From: Amycolatopsis decaplanina DSM 44594
Lineage (GTDB): Bacteria; Actinomycetota; Actinomycetes; Mycobacteriales; Pseudonocardiaceae
DNA: 64,000 nucleotides
Assembly: GCF_000342005.1 (NCBI RefSeq)
Contig: NZ_AOHO01000028.1
Location: forward strand, 62,001 to 126,000
Reading direction: 5' to 3'
Translations under genes and position numbers: made by a program
Shown here: piece after piece, positions 16,557 to 25,247 of the stretch
Position numbering within the stretch: position 1 is the first letter of the stretch
Layout: each line of letters starts with the position of its first letter
Notes under the pieces: model-generated
Database searches by the model: none
What the model was told of the DNA's origin: nothing
Seen by the model: the letters and a program-made list of their open reading frames with translations, nothing else

Positions 16557-17468
16557 CTACTCCACCCCCAGCGAGGCGAGCGCGCGGCGCATGTCGGCGG
16601 TGACCTGCTCACGGTGCTCTTCGGTCAGCGGTCCGCGCGGCGGGCGGCACGGACCGCCGTAGCGGCCGACGAGGTCCATCCCGAGCTTGATCGCCTGGAC
16701 GAACTCGGTGCGCGAGTCCCAGCGGAACGCGGCCACCAGCGGTTCGTAAAGCGCCCTGGCCTCCTCGAGCTTGCCGGACCGCGCCAGTTCGAACAGGCGC
16801 ACCGACTCGGCCGGGAACACGTTGGGGAAGCCCGCGAACCAGCCTGTCGCGCCCATCAGCAGGCTCTCCAGCACGACGTCGTCGGCGCCGCTGATCACGT
16901 CCAGGCCCGGTGCCTGCTCGCGGATCTCCAGCACCCGCCGGACGTCACCGGAGAACTCCTTGACCGCGACCACGTTGTCGATCTGCGCGATCTCGGCGAG
17001 CAGGGCGGGCGTGAGGTCGACCTTGGTGTCGATGGGGTTGTTGTAGACCATCACCGGCAGGCCGACCGACGCCACCGCTTCGAAGTGCGCGAGCACCTCG
17101 CCGCGGTTCGCGCGGTACATCGTGGGCGGCAGGCACAGCAGGCCGTCGGCACCGTCCTCGGCCGCGACCTCGGCCCAGTACCTGGCCTGGTGCGATCCGG
17201 GGCCGTGCACGCCGACGACGACGATCCCGTCCTCGCCGACGGTTTCGATCGCGGTGCGGGCGACGCGGCGGCGCTCCTCGTCGGTCAGCGACGAGTATTC
17301 GCCGAGGGAGCCGTTCGGGCCGACGCCCCGGCAGCCGTTGTCGACCAGCCACCGGCAATGCGCGGCGTAGGCGTCGTAGTCCACGGCCAGCCCGGCGGGC
17401 GCCGACGCGTCCGCCCGGTACGGGAGGGCGGTCGCGACGACGACGCCACCGAGGTCGGGGGTGCTCAT
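16557..17468 (-). CDS. pyrroline-4-hydroxy-2-carboxylate deaminase (DapA superfamily)
   Basis: The 303-residue TIM-barrel protein has Schiff-base Lys170 in VVAVKEFSGD and Tyr142 in VMVYNNPID. Early motif GVGPNGSLGEYSSLTDEE is typical of DHDPS-like lyases. In this operon the expected reaction is deamination and dehydration of 1-pyrroline-4-hydroxy-2-carboxylate to 2,5-dioxopentanoate. Its ATG overlaps the stop of the FAD/NAD-binding dehydrogenase subunit, and its stop abuts the epimerase start. Confidence 0.92.
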   Translation of the reverse strand: MSTPDLGGVVVATALPYRADASAPAGLAVDYDAYAAHCRWLVDNGCRGVGPNGSLGEYSSLTDEERRRVARTAIETVGEDGIVVVGVHGPGSHQARYWAEVAAEDGADGLLCLPPTMYRANRGEVLAHFEAVASVGLPVMVYNNPIDTKVDLTPALLAEIAQIDNVVAVKEFSGDVRRVLEIREQAPGLDVISGADDVVLESLLMGATGWFAGFPNVFPAESVRLFELARSGKLEEARALYEPLVAAFRWDSRTEFVQAIKLGMDLVGRYGGPCRPPRGPLTEEHREQVTADMRRALASLGVE

Positions 17469-18832
17469 CCAGGTTCTCCTTCGGTTCGGGCGGCGAGTTC
17501 ACCCAGCCGGATCGGCTGGACGATCGGGCGGTGGTGCCGTTCGGTACCACCGTGGAGTTCGCACACGGTAGGGCCGCAGATCCGGCCCTGGCACGGGCCG
17601 AGGCCGGCCCGGGTGCCGAGCTTCAGTGCGTGCGGGCCGGGACAGGACGCGTCCTCGGCCGCACGTGTCAATTCGCCGTACGTCGTTTCCTCGCAGCGAC
17701 AGACGATCGTGTCCTCGCGCAGCCAGCTGCGCCAGGCAGTGCCGATCGGATGAGCCGTGGCGAGGCGTTCGGCGAAGGTGCGGGCGCGGTCGCGGGCACG
17801 GAGGAGTGCCGGGTTCGGCTTTCCGCCCGCGGCGACACATCCGGCCACCGCACCCTCGGCAGCGGCGGTGATCGCGCCGCCGATCCCGGTGATCTCGCCC
17901 GCGGCGAAGACACCGTCCACCGTGGTCCGTTGCGCGGCGTCGACCCGCACGAATCCCTCGTCCAGGACGCAGCCCGCCGCGACGGCCAGTTCCGGTTGCG
18001 GGACGAAGCCGTGCCCGACACAGACCGCGTCGACCTCGTAGGTGCGCTCGGTGCCGGGGACGACGGACCAGTCAGCGCGGACCTTCGCGGTCACGACCTC
18101 GCGGACGCGGTCGGCGCCGCGCGCTTCGATTACGGCCCGCCCCAGCCGGTACGGGACCCGGTGCCGGGCCAGCGTCGCGGCGTAACGGGCCAGTTCGCCC
18201 GCCTTTCCGGCGTGGGCCGCCAGGCGCCACGGGCGGGAAGACCATCCTTTTCGGACGGTCGCGAAGGGGTTCGCCTCCAGCACCGCGACCACTTCCGCCC
18301 TGACGCCCAGCAGCGATTCCGCGACCGGCAGCAGGAACGGTCCGGCACCGGCGACGAGGACCCGCCGGCCGATCGCGACCCGCTCCCCCTTCGCCAGTGC
18401 CTGAGCCGCGCCCGCGGTGTACACGCCGGGCAGTTCCCACCCGGGGAACGGCAGGGTGCGGTCGTGCGCGCCGGTCGCCAGGATCAAGGCGTCCGGAACG
18501 AGCGACAGCCGCCGCCGTCCGCCGCCGTCGGACCGTCCTCGCAGTACGTGCACCCGCTTCTCCGCGCGGTCGAACGCCCAGACGGTGGAACCGGGCCACC
18601 ACTGGCACCGCGGATGCGCGAGCACCCGGCGGCGCCGGTCGAATTCCGCCCGGCCGTGCTGGATCCGGTCCGGGCGCCGCGCCGCGTACGCCTCGGGAAG
18701 CATCCGGTGGTACTGGCCGCCGGGGGTTTCCGCCTGGTCCAGCACCGTGACGCGGGCACCGGCCCGCAGCGCGTGCTCGGCCGCCGCGAGCCCGGCGGGC
18801 CCGGCGCCGACGATCACCACGTTCGTGCTCAC
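17465..18832 (-). CDS. D-hydroxyproline dehydrogenase, FAD/[2Fe-2S] subunit
   Basis: The 455-residue pyridine-nucleotide-disulfide-type flavoprotein has N-terminal VVIVGAGPAGLAAAEHALRA, a second dinucleotide fold (VLVAGAGPFLLPVAESLL), and a C-terminal cysteine module (IVCRCEETTYGEL, GLGPCQGRICG) like the BFD-type [2Fe-2S] site of HcnB/OoxA/SoxA proteins. With the small ferredoxin-like and DAO-type subunits next to it, this forms the heteromeric dehydrogenase that oxidises cis-4-hydroxy-D-proline. GTG start; overlaps its neighbours by 4 bases on both sides. Confidence 0.9.
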   Translation of the reverse strand: MSTNVVIVGAGPAGLAAAEHALRAGARVTVLDQAETPGGQYHRMLPEAYAARRPDRIQHGRAEFDRRRRVLAHPRCQWWPGSTVWAFDRAEKRVHVLRGRSDGGGRRRLSLVPDALILATGAHDRTLPFPGWELPGVYTAGAAQALAKGERVAIGRRVLVAGAGPFLLPVAESLLGVRAEVVAVLEANPFATVRKGWSSRPWRLAAHAGKAGELARYAATLARHRVPYRLGRAVIEARGADRVREVVTAKVRADWSVVPGTERTYEVDAVCVGHGFVPQPELAVAAGCVLDEGFVRVDAAQRTTVDGVFAAGEITGIGGAITAAAEGAVAGCVAAGGKPNPALLRARDRARTFAERLATAHPIGTAWRSWLREDTIVCRCEETTYGELTRAAEDASCPGPHALKLGTRAGLGPCQGRICGPTVCELHGGTERHHRPIVQPIRLGELAARTEGEPG

Positions 18833-19137
18833 GCGCTCTCCTCACGGGACTGGGTCCGGATCTCGTCGCCGTCGGCGGCCGGGCGGCGGCACGCGCGGAC
18901 GTCGGGCACGTCGTTGACCGTGAGCAGGCAGTCGAAGCACGCGCCGATCCCGCAGAAGACCCCGCGCGGCGCGCCGGACCGCGTGGTGCGCCAGGAGGTC
19001 CGGCCCGCGGCGAGCAGCACACCCGCCACGCTCTGGCCCGAGATCCCGGTCAGGGGTTCGCCGTCGACGGTGATCCGGATCGGCCGGTCGGTGCGGCCCA
19101 CCGGATCACGGTCGCGCGGCAGCAGCCATCCACTCAT
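18829..19137 (-). CDS. D-hydroxyproline dehydrogenase, small [2Fe-2S] subunit
   Basis: The 102-residue ferredoxin-like protein has cysteines at 62, 67, 70 and 83 (GVFCGIGACFDC, then VRAC), the C-x4-C-x2-C-x12-C pattern of plant-type [2Fe-2S] domains found in HcnA/OoxC-like subunits. I chose ATG 19137, where family-like sequence begins (MSGWLLPRDRD). It overlaps the flavoprotein genes on both sides. It passes electrons between the amino-acid-oxidising flavin subunit and the FAD/Fe-S subunit. Confidence 0.9.
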   Translation of the reverse strand: MSGWLLPRDRDPVGRTDRPIRITVDGEPLTGISGQSVAGVLLAAGRTSWRTTRSGAPRGVFCGIGACFDCLLTVNDVPDVRACRRPAADGDEIRTQSREESA

Positions 19138-20306
19138 GCGGCCACCTCCGCCAGTACCGCCGGACGGTCCACTGTGAACTCTTCGACACCCGTCGCGGGC
19201 GTCGTCCCGGTGAGCAGTTCGCGCAGCAACCGCGCGGTGCCGACGCTCAGCCCGATACCGGCACCCTCGTGTCCGGTGGCGTGCCAGAGGTTCCCCAGCC
19301 GCGGATCCTCGCCGAGCACCGGGAGATGATCGTCCACGTACGGCCGGAAGCCGCCGTACGCCCGCATCACCGCGACGTCGGCGAGGGCCGGGAACAGTCG
19401 CAGCGCTTTGACCGCGATGGCGCTCAGCACGTCCGGGCGGATCGTGTCGTCGAAGTCCACCCGGCGGCGGGACGAGCCGATCAGCACGGTGCCGCCCCAG
19501 GTCGACTCGACGACGGCGGAGGTCTGCAACTCGCCCGAATCGGCACCGACCGCACCGACGTAGTCGGCGTCGTAGACCTTGTGCCGGATGACACACGGCA
19601 TCGGAGTGGTCACCAGTACCTCGCCACGGCGGGGACGGACGGCGATCGGGGCGCCGAGGCGCGCCGACACCTGACCGGCCCACGGGCCCGCGGCGTTCAC
19701 GACGAGGTCGGCCCCGATGACCTCGCCGGGCACGCGGACCCCGGTGATATGTCCGTTGTGGACGGTCGCGCCGACGACCTCGGTGTCGGAGCGCAGCCGC
19801 GCACCGTGGCGCAGCGCGGAGCCCAGCAGGGCCAGCGCCGCCCCCGCGGGCTGGACCTGAGCGTCTTCCGGGTAGTGGAACGCGGCCGTCACCTCGCGGG
19901 TCAGCGCGGGCTCCGCGTCGGCGAGTTCCCTGTGGGACAAAGGTTCCGCGCGAACACCGGTTTGCGACGCGGCGAACGCGGTGAGAGCGCGGGCCCCGTC
20001 ATCCGTGGTGGCGACCACGATGCCGCCTTTGGGGTCGTACTCGATCCCCGAAGCGGCACGCGCGTCCTCGTCTGCGATGTCGGCGACCACCTGGGGCCAC
20101 AGTCCGGTCGAAAGTTTCGCGAGTTCGAGTTCGGCTCCGGGCCCCTTGTCGGAGACGAGGATGTTGCCCTCGCCGTGCGACGTGGTCCCCCCGGCGGGCC
20201 GGCCGCGATCCACGACCACGACGTCGAAACCCGCAAGGCTCAGCTCACGGGCACACGCGGCGCCGACGATGCCCGCACCGAGGACGACCACACGTGTTCG
20301 GTTCAT
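19134..20306 (-). CDS. D-hydroxyproline dehydrogenase, DAO-type FAD subunit
   Basis: The 390-residue DAO-family flavoprotein has an N-terminal GAGIVGAACARELSLAG dinucleotide fold and HATGHEGAGIGLSVGTA near the C-terminus. It is the catalytic subunit that oxidises the D-amino acid. It is first in the operon. ATG 20306 follows GGAGGG. The promoter and operator lie directly upstream (20318-20370). Confidence 0.92.
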   Translation of the reverse strand: MNRTRVVVLGAGIVGAACARELSLAGFDVVVVDRGRPAGGTTSHGEGNILVSDKGPGAELELAKLSTGLWPQVVADIADEDARAASGIEYDPKGGIVVATTDDGARALTAFAASQTGVRAEPLSHRELADAEPALTREVTAAFHYPEDAQVQPAGAALALLGSALRHGARLRSDTEVVGATVHNGHITGVRVPGEVIGADLVVNAAGPWAGQVSARLGAPIAVRPRRGEVLVTTPMPCVIRHKVYDADYVGAVGADSGELQTSAVVESTWGGTVLIGSSRRRVDFDDTIRPDVLSAIAVKALRLFPALADVAVMRAYGGFRPYVDDHLPVLGEDPRLGNLWHATGHEGAGIGLSVGTARLLRELLTGTTPATGVEEFTVDRPAVLAEVAA

Positions 20307-20317
20307 CGACCCTCCAG

Positions 20318-20370
20318 CGTTCGGTAAAGCGAACGATCGGAGAGTAGGTTCCGCCCCGGAGAAGTGTCAA
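20318..20370 (-). promoter_or_regulatory. hydroxyproline operon promoter and operator
   Basis: On the minus strand, TTGACA (20365-20370) and TACTCT (20341-20346) are separated by 18 bases, a strong vegetative-type promoter. The perfect inverted repeat CGTTCGGTAAAGCGAACG (20318-20335) covers the expected transcription start, just before the GGAGGG ribosome site. Two related 18-base copies stand before the XRE-cupin regulator gene, which points to that regulator as the binding protein. Confidence 0.75.
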
Positions 20371-20384
20371 TACCCGAGGAGCCG

Positions 20385-20984
20385 TCAGCCCTTCAGTACC
20401 GGATGCGGTCTGCCGTCGAGCCGTTCGTCGGCGCGGTACTGCAGCAGCAGGACGGAGTGCACCGGCCCGTCCGAAGCGGTGTAGCAATGCGGCTCACGGG
20501 CATCGAAGGCCACGTAGTCCCCTGGACCGGCCTCTACGCTCCGGCCGGCCACCTCGACCAGCAGCGATCCGGACTGCACGATGGTGTGCTCGACCCCGAC
20601 GTGCCCCTGTGAACGCTGCGGCGCGTCCCCGCGCACCACCTGGTCGTACACCTCGAAGACACCGTCACCGGTCTCGATCCTCCGCAGTGGCCGGAGATCC
20701 ACGCCCTCGCCACTGAGCACCTCGACGTCGGCGCCCCGCACGACGGTGAGCGCGCCGCCCGCCCGGTGGTCGAGCAGGTCGGAGATCGCCACCTCCAGGA
20801 CCCTGGACAGGCTGAACACGGTCTCGATGGTCGGATTGCCCCCGCCGGACTCCAACTGCGACAGCGTCGCCTTCCCGATGCCCGACCGCCGGGAGAGCTC
20901 CGACAGCGAGATCCCCCTCGCCGCCCTGGCCGCGCGCAGGTTGACCGCCAGCATGTCCCGGATCGAGGGCGTCTCGTCCTCCAC
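20385..20984 (-). CDS. XRE-family regulator with cupin sensor domain
   Basis: The 199-residue protein has an N-terminal HTH (LAVNLRAARAARGISLSELS, GIGKATLSQLESGGGNPTIE) and a C-terminal cupin_2 sensor (SLLVEVAGRSVEAGPGDYVA, then REPHCYTASDGPVHS). I chose GTG 20984, which has GGGGAG 5 bases upstream; the ATG pair at 21062-21065 would add 26-27 residues of non-conserved sequence and would place two operator copies inside the coding region. It probably represses the hydroxyproline operon and its own gene until the pathway substrate binds. Confidence 0.88.
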   Translation of the reverse strand: MEDETPSIRDMLAVNLRAARAARGISLSELSRRSGIGKATLSQLESGGGNPTIETVFSLSRVLEVAISDLLDHRAGGALTVVRGADVEVLSGEGVDLRPLRRIETGDGVFEVYDQVVRGDAPQRSQGHVGVEHTIVQSGSLLVEVAGRSVEAGPGDYVAFDAREPHCYTASDGPVHSVLLLQYRADERLDGRPHPVLKG

Positions 20985-20998
20985 CGCTTCTCCCCTGT

Positions 20999-21049
20999 CG
21001 TTCGACAAACCGTACGACCGGATGGGCGAATCGTTCGCTTTGCCGATCG
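20999..21049. promoter_or_regulatory. two regulator operator copies
   Basis: CGTTCGACAAACCGTACG (20999-21016) and CGTTCGCTTTGCCGATCG (21032-21049) are imperfect versions of the CGTTCG-N6-CGAACG site found at the hydroxyproline operon promoter. Their starts are 33 bases apart, about three helical turns, which suits cooperative binding on one DNA face. They lie 15-65 bases upstream of the preferred regulator start, as expected for autoregulation. Confidence 0.6.
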
Positions 21050-21220
21050 AGTTCGCGGACATCATGACACGCCTCCCACCGCCGGGGGCATAGCCGCGGC
21101 CGATGGGGCGACGCGATGGTGGGCGGCGCGAGCCGCGATGAAACTCCTTCACCATCCGGTGTGTCACCGTCGACACAGGGTCACGGGCGCACCGTCGTTC
21201 CCTCCAGCGAGGAGATCCCC

Positions 21221-22354
21221 GTGCAGCTGATCCGCAGATCCGCAGGCCGACGACTTCGGGCGTTCGGCGCGGTGCTCATCACCACCCTCGGGCTGACCGC
21301 GGCCGTGGCCACCGTGCCGGCTACAGCGGCCGCGAACGCCTGTCTCACCGGCACACTCGCCTTCGACCACTACGACGCGGAAGCCGGGACGAGCAAACCC
21401 GTGCGCACGCAGGTGGCGCGGAACGCGAACTGGGAGCTGTGGGGCCGCGCCGGTTCCGGCTCCGCGACCCGGCTCGCCGCCGGCATCACCGGCGCGTCCG
21501 ACGGCCGGTTCACCGCCTGCCACACCGCGTCCCTCGCCGAGGCGTACGTGAGGTTCCGGTCGAGCAGCACCTCGATGTGGCGAGTCGTGAAGGCCGCGAA
21601 CAACACCACCGACTACACGTTCGACTCGGCACGCCGTACGAACGTCTCCGGCATCCTCGACCTCGGCACGGTGAAGGTGCCTTCGACGCTGCAACGGGCG
21701 TGGAAGGTGGTGGACACGCTCAACGTCCTCTACTGGAAACGCGCCAACCCGGCTTCGTCGTGCTGGACGGCCCGTCAGTCCGACGGGCGCTGCGACCGGA
21801 TCACCTTCGTCTGGGATCCGAAAGTCGCCGATGGCGGCTATTGGGACTACCCGAACACGAACTACGTCTTCCTCGGCGCGACGATGCCGGACTCGAAGCA
21901 CCTCATCCTCCACGAGGCCGGGCATTGGCTGCAGTGGCAGCTCTACGGTCGTGACTTCCCCGTCGTCGACAACTGCAACCCGCACTACATCGAGAAGCAC
22001 AGTTCGGAATCGTGCGCGTGGACCGAAGGCTTCGCCGACGCCGTCGCCGCCTACGCCCTCGGCGACTACCGCTACGTCTACGACAACGGCAGCTCGTACA
22101 GCTTCGAGAACGGCGCTTCGACGCCCGGATGGGACGACGGCGACACGGTGCAGGGGCGGGTCGGCTCGTCCCTGCTGGACCTGTGGGCGGCGGACGGGCC
22201 GGACGGCGGGAGCTGGAACCGCACGATCGCGCTGATGACCCGCGATTTCAGCCAGGATTTCCGTGAATACTTCACCGTGGACCGGCCCGCCGCGGGCCTG
22301 TCCACGACCGGTGCCGCCGAGCGGATCCTCGCCGGGCACACCATCTCTTACTGA
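21221..22354 (+). CDS. secreted HEXXH zinc metalloprotease-like protein
   Basis: The 377-residue protein has a long signal peptide (RRSAGRRLRAFG, hydrophobic core, ATAAANA). The zinc motif is HEAGH in LILHEAGHWLQWQ, followed by WTEGFADAVAAYALGD, whose Glu is a good third ligand, so it looks like a gluzincin. The N-terminal about 130 residues (CLTGTLAFDHYDAEAG) look like a beta-rich accessory domain. GTG 21221 follows GGAG; conserved sequence has no support upstream. I do not recognise a named family. It is probably exported. Confidence 0.75.
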   Translation: MQLIRRSAGRRLRAFGAVLITTLGLTAAVATVPATAAANACLTGTLAFDHYDAEAGTSKPVRTQVARNANWELWGRAGSGSATRLAAGITGASDGRFTACHTASLAEAYVRFRSSSTSMWRVVKAANNTTDYTFDSARRTNVSGILDLGTVKVPSTLQRAWKVVDTLNVLYWKRANPASSCWTARQSDGRCDRITFVWDPKVADGGYWDYPNTNYVFLGATMPDSKHLILHEAGHWLQWQLYGRDFPVVDNCNPHYIEKHSSESCAWTEGFADAVAAYALGDYRYVYDNGSSYSFENGASTPGWDDGDTVQGRVGSSLLDLWAADGPDGGSWNRTIALMTRDFSQDFREYFTVDRPAAGLSTTGAAERILAGHTISY

Positions 22355-22358
22355 GGGG

Positions 22359-22437
22359 GCTGAAGGGGACTTTCCTCGCATGCCATGCGAGGAAAGTCCC
22401 CTTCACCGCGTGAGACGCGGGGAAAGCGTCCTTCAGC
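22359..22437. terminator. double palindrome between convergent genes
   Basis: A perfect 20-bp stem (GAAGGGGACTTTCCTCGCAT, 22362-22381, with 22385-22404) has a 3-base loop. An outer pair, GCTGAAGG...CCTTCAGC, encloses it. It begins 4 bases after the metalloprotease stop and its far arm covers the stop of the convergent aminopeptidase gene, so it can terminate both. It belongs to the CTGAAGG repeat family. Confidence 0.7.
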
Positions 22438-23848
22438 TCCTGGCCGCCCGGACCCAGGCGGTGATCTCGTCGGCGGTCGAGGGGAAGCCGCCGGAGAGCA
22501 GGTCATGCCCCGATCCGGTGACCACGACGTCGTCCTCGATACGGATGCCGAGGCCGCGCAGTTCCGGCGGCACGGTGCGGTCGCCGGCGTGGAAGTACAG
22601 ACCGGGTTCCACCGCCAGCGCCATCCCTTCGGCGAGCGTGCCCTCCCGGTACGTGGAGGGATGCGCGGCGGCGCAGTCGTGAACGTCCAGTCCGAGGAAA
22701 TGGCCGGTACCGCAGACGATGTACCGCCGGTGCTGCTGCCCGTCCGGCGACAGCGCTTCGTCCACCGACACCGGGAGCAGGCCCCAATCGTGCAACCCCT
22801 CCGCGAGCACGCGCAGCGCCGTCGCCTGGAACGCGCCGTAGTCCTGGCCGGGACGGACCTCACCCAAGGCCGCGATGTGCGCCTTGTGAACCAGGTCGTA
22901 GACGTCGCGCTGAGCCTTCGTGAACTCCCCGCCGACCGGGAAGGTGCGGGTGATGTCGGCGGTGTACAACGAATCCAGCTCGACTCCGGCGTCGAGCAGC
23001 AGGAGGCTGTCCTCGGTCACCCGCCCGTCGCAGCGCGTCCAGTGCAGGATCGGCGCGTGCGGCCCGGCCGCCACGATAGAGGTGTAGCCGGGACCGGTGC
23101 CCTCGGTGCGGGCACGGCGGTCGAAGGTGCCTTGAAGCCAGCGTTCCCCGCCACCGCGGACCGCCTCCGGCAGCGCGGCCAGCACGTCGGCGAACCCGAG
23201 CGCGGTGGCGTCGACGGCGTCGCGCAGCTGGCCGATCTCCCAGTCGTCCTTGATCCGGCGCAACTGGGCGAGGACCGTCCGGAGCCGTTCGCTGTGGCCG
23301 AAACCGTACGCGTCGAGCGCGGGATCGACCCCGGCACCGACCAGGAAGGCCGGGTTCCGCCCGCGCAAGCCGTGTGGGAGGTCCTCCAGCGGACGGCATT
23401 CGATGCGGAGCGCTTCCCCGTACGCGGCCGGTCCGGCGGCGGAGCCGACCCACAGCGGGCTGGTGTCGGCGTCGCCCACGAAGTCGGGCTCGTCCGGCTC
23501 GGCGGGGCGCGGGACGTACAGCGTGGCGTGGTGGCTGTCCCCCGCCGGGGTCATCACCAGGATCGCGCCCTCACGCCGGCAGCCCGTGAGCCAGACGAAG
23601 TCGCTGTCTGCGCGGAAGCCGTGGAAGGTGTCGTTGGACCGCACCACGGCGCGGCCCGCCGCGAGCGCGATCCGCTGACCGGGCAGTTCCGCCGACAGCC
23701 TGCCGCGATGGGCGGCGGCCGCCTCGGCGGTGCCGGCCGGCAGGTCGACCACGTCGTCGGCGGGCTCCCAGCCGTCGCTGATCCAGTTCCGGAACCCCTT
23801 GGCGGCCAGCAGCGCGTGCAGATCAGGCCGGGTTCGGTCGCCGGTCAT
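22433..23848 (-). CDS. M24-family Xaa-Pro aminopeptidase (aminopeptidase P)
   Basis: The 471-residue protein has an N-terminal creatinase-like domain (RSNDTFHGFRADSDFVWLTG) and a C-terminal pita-bread domain. Metal ligands are visible in LLLLDAGVELDSLYTADITR (two Asp), GTGHFLGLDVHD (His), AVEPGLYF (Glu) and GIRIEDDVVV (Glu). It removes N-terminal residues that precede proline. ATG 23848 follows GGGGAG; the frame stays open further upstream but without family similarity. It diverges from a LysR gene with a 90-base gap, so that regulator may control it. A link to proline-rich peptide use would suit the nearby hydroxyproline operon. Confidence 0.92.
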   Translation of the reverse strand: MTGDRTRPDLHALLAAKGFRNWISDGWEPADDVVDLPAGTAEAAAAHRGRLSAELPGQRIALAAGRAVVRSNDTFHGFRADSDFVWLTGCRREGAILVMTPAGDSHHATLYVPRPAEPDEPDFVGDADTSPLWVGSAAGPAAYGEALRIECRPLEDLPHGLRGRNPAFLVGAGVDPALDAYGFGHSERLRTVLAQLRRIKDDWEIGQLRDAVDATALGFADVLAALPEAVRGGGERWLQGTFDRRARTEGTGPGYTSIVAAGPHAPILHWTRCDGRVTEDSLLLLDAGVELDSLYTADITRTFPVGGEFTKAQRDVYDLVHKAHIAALGEVRPGQDYGAFQATALRVLAEGLHDWGLLPVSVDEALSPDGQQHRRYIVCGTGHFLGLDVHDCAAAHPSTYREGTLAEGMALAVEPGLYFHAGDRTVPPELRGLGIRIEDDVVVTGSGHDLLSGGFPSTADEITAWVRAARS

Positions 23849-23938
23849 CGGCTCCCCTTTCAGGTAGTCGCGGTTCTGGCCGCACCTTCGCACCACGAAG
23901 ATCCGGGGCGTAATGACCGGCGGCGATAGACTCCGCCT

Positions 23939-24925
23939 ATGGCCCTGGAGATCCGGCACCTGCGGGCGATCTGCGCCATCGCCGAAGCGGGCAGCCTCTC
24001 GCAGGCGGCCGCCGCGCTGGGCATGTCCCAGCCGTCGCTGACCTCCCTGCTCCAGCGGCTCGAACGGCAGATCGGCGCGCCACTGTTCGTCCGCAGCCAC
24101 ACCGGCGTGACCCCGACCCCGGTCGGCGAGCAGACGTTGCGCCGGGCGCTGACCCTCCTCGTGGAGTTCGACCGGTTCGAAAGCGATCTCCTCGGCGCGC
24201 TCGGCGACGGCCCGGTCCGGCTCGGATCGTCCCAAATGGACTGTCTGCCCACCTTCGTCGAGCGCTTGGACGACGCGTTGCCGGGGCTGGACGTGACCGT
24301 CCACGTGGAACCCTCCAGTGCGGTGCTGGCGCAGGCACTGGCCCGCGCGACCCTCGACATCGCCGTCATCGCCATGTCCGACGACCAGGAAGTGCCGCTG
24401 GCGAAACAGCTGGGGCACCGGGTGCTGTTCTCGTGGGTGCCCGTCTTCATCGGCCTTCCCGCCGGGCACCGGCTCGCCGGCGGTTTCGAAGTCGACCTCG
24501 CCGACCTCGCGGACGAAGCGTGGATCGGCCCGCCCGGCCCCGAGGACGGCTCGCTGACGTCACTGCGCGCGGCGACGCATCGCGCCGGGTTCACGCCGCG
24601 GATCCGCTTCGAATGCCCCAACGGCGGCGGACGGCACCTGATAGCCGCCGGGCAGGCGGTGCAGCTCGTGGAACCCACCGCGCCCGAACTGCCCGGCATG
24701 GTCGTCCGGCCGCTGAAGGGCGACCCCATGCGGATGCGGCTCGTGCTGGCGTGGCGCAAGGAAAGGCTGACGTGGGACCAGGCGGAGAACGTGTACCGCG
24801 CGGTGATGACGTCGTATACACGGCACGCGATGGCGTCGGCGCCGTTCCGGACCTGGTGGGAGCGGCGGCGGACGTCCCAGTCGTGGGACGGGCTGGTGGA
24901 CTTCTTCCGGGTCGCCGGCTCGTGA
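23939..24925 (+). CDS. LysR-family transcriptional regulator
   Basis: The 328-residue LTTR has an N-terminal HTH (GSLSQAAAALGMSQPSLTSL, then APLFVRSHTGVTPTPVGE) and a substrate-binding domain from about residue 90. It ends with a Trp-rich extension (TWWERRRTSQSWDGLVDFF) longer than usual. It diverges from the aminopeptidase P gene. By LTTR habit it regulates that gene and itself. No downstream gene is close on the same strand. Confidence 0.9.
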   Translation: MALEIRHLRAICAIAEAGSLSQAAAALGMSQPSLTSLLQRLERQIGAPLFVRSHTGVTPTPVGEQTLRRALTLLVEFDRFESDLLGALGDGPVRLGSSQMDCLPTFVERLDDALPGLDVTVHVEPSSAVLAQALARATLDIAVIAMSDDQEVPLAKQLGHRVLFSWVPVFIGLPAGHRLAGGFEVDLADLADEAWIGPPGPEDGSLTSLRAATHRAGFTPRIRFECPNGGGRHLIAAGQAVQLVEPTAPELPGMVVRPLKGDPMRMRLVLAWRKERLTWDQAENVYRAVMTSYTRHAMASAPFRTWWERRRTSQSWDGLVDFFRVAGS

Positions 24926-25034
24926 GCGGCCTTCAGGTACTTGGAAAGCTGTGAACCACCGGTTTCGAACGGCCTGTAACCCGATCCCGCCTCGCCGCGA
25001 TTGACCCCCCGTACCGGGCGAACTGAGACGGGGG

Positions 25035-25247
25035 ATGATGACGCAACGGCTGTGGCTGGGACTGGCGGTCGTCTACACGTGCACCGCCGTGGTCCAGCTC
25101 TACCTTCTCGCCAGCACCGGCGCCGTCTGGGCCGGGACACTCACCGCGGTCGGCTTCGTGGCGGCACTCCTGTGCGGCCTCGCCGCGTGGAAGGCTCCGA
25201 GACGAGAACGGGGTGGCACAAGGGAAATCGACTCGCACCGGCCCTAG
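25035..25247 (+). CDS. small two-span membrane protein
   Basis: 70 residues with two hydrophobic segments (LWLGLAVVYTCTAVVQLYLL and VWAGTLTAVGFVAALLCGLA) and a charged tail (RRERGGTREIDSHRP). GGGGG precedes the ATG; a second ATG follows at once at 25038 and may be the real start. No family is recognised. It stands alone between the LysR gene and a gene-free stretch. Confidence 0.55.
   Translation: MMTQRLWLGLAVVYTCTAVVQLYLLASTGAVWAGTLTAVGFVAALLCGLAAWKAPRRERGGTREIDSHRP

Noticed and set aside
15459..17753. 764-codon open frame on the plus strand
   Set aside because: It lies opposite the epimerase, deaminase and dehydrogenase genes, which have clear motifs; the long frame is a by-product of high-GC codon use and its translation is rich in Arg, His and Asp without domains.
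20985..21065. Longer start of the XRE-cupin regulator at the ATG pair 21062-21065
   Set aside because: It has a fair GGGAGG site, but GTG 20984 also has an excellent one, and the extra residues lie before the conserved HTH and over two operator copies.
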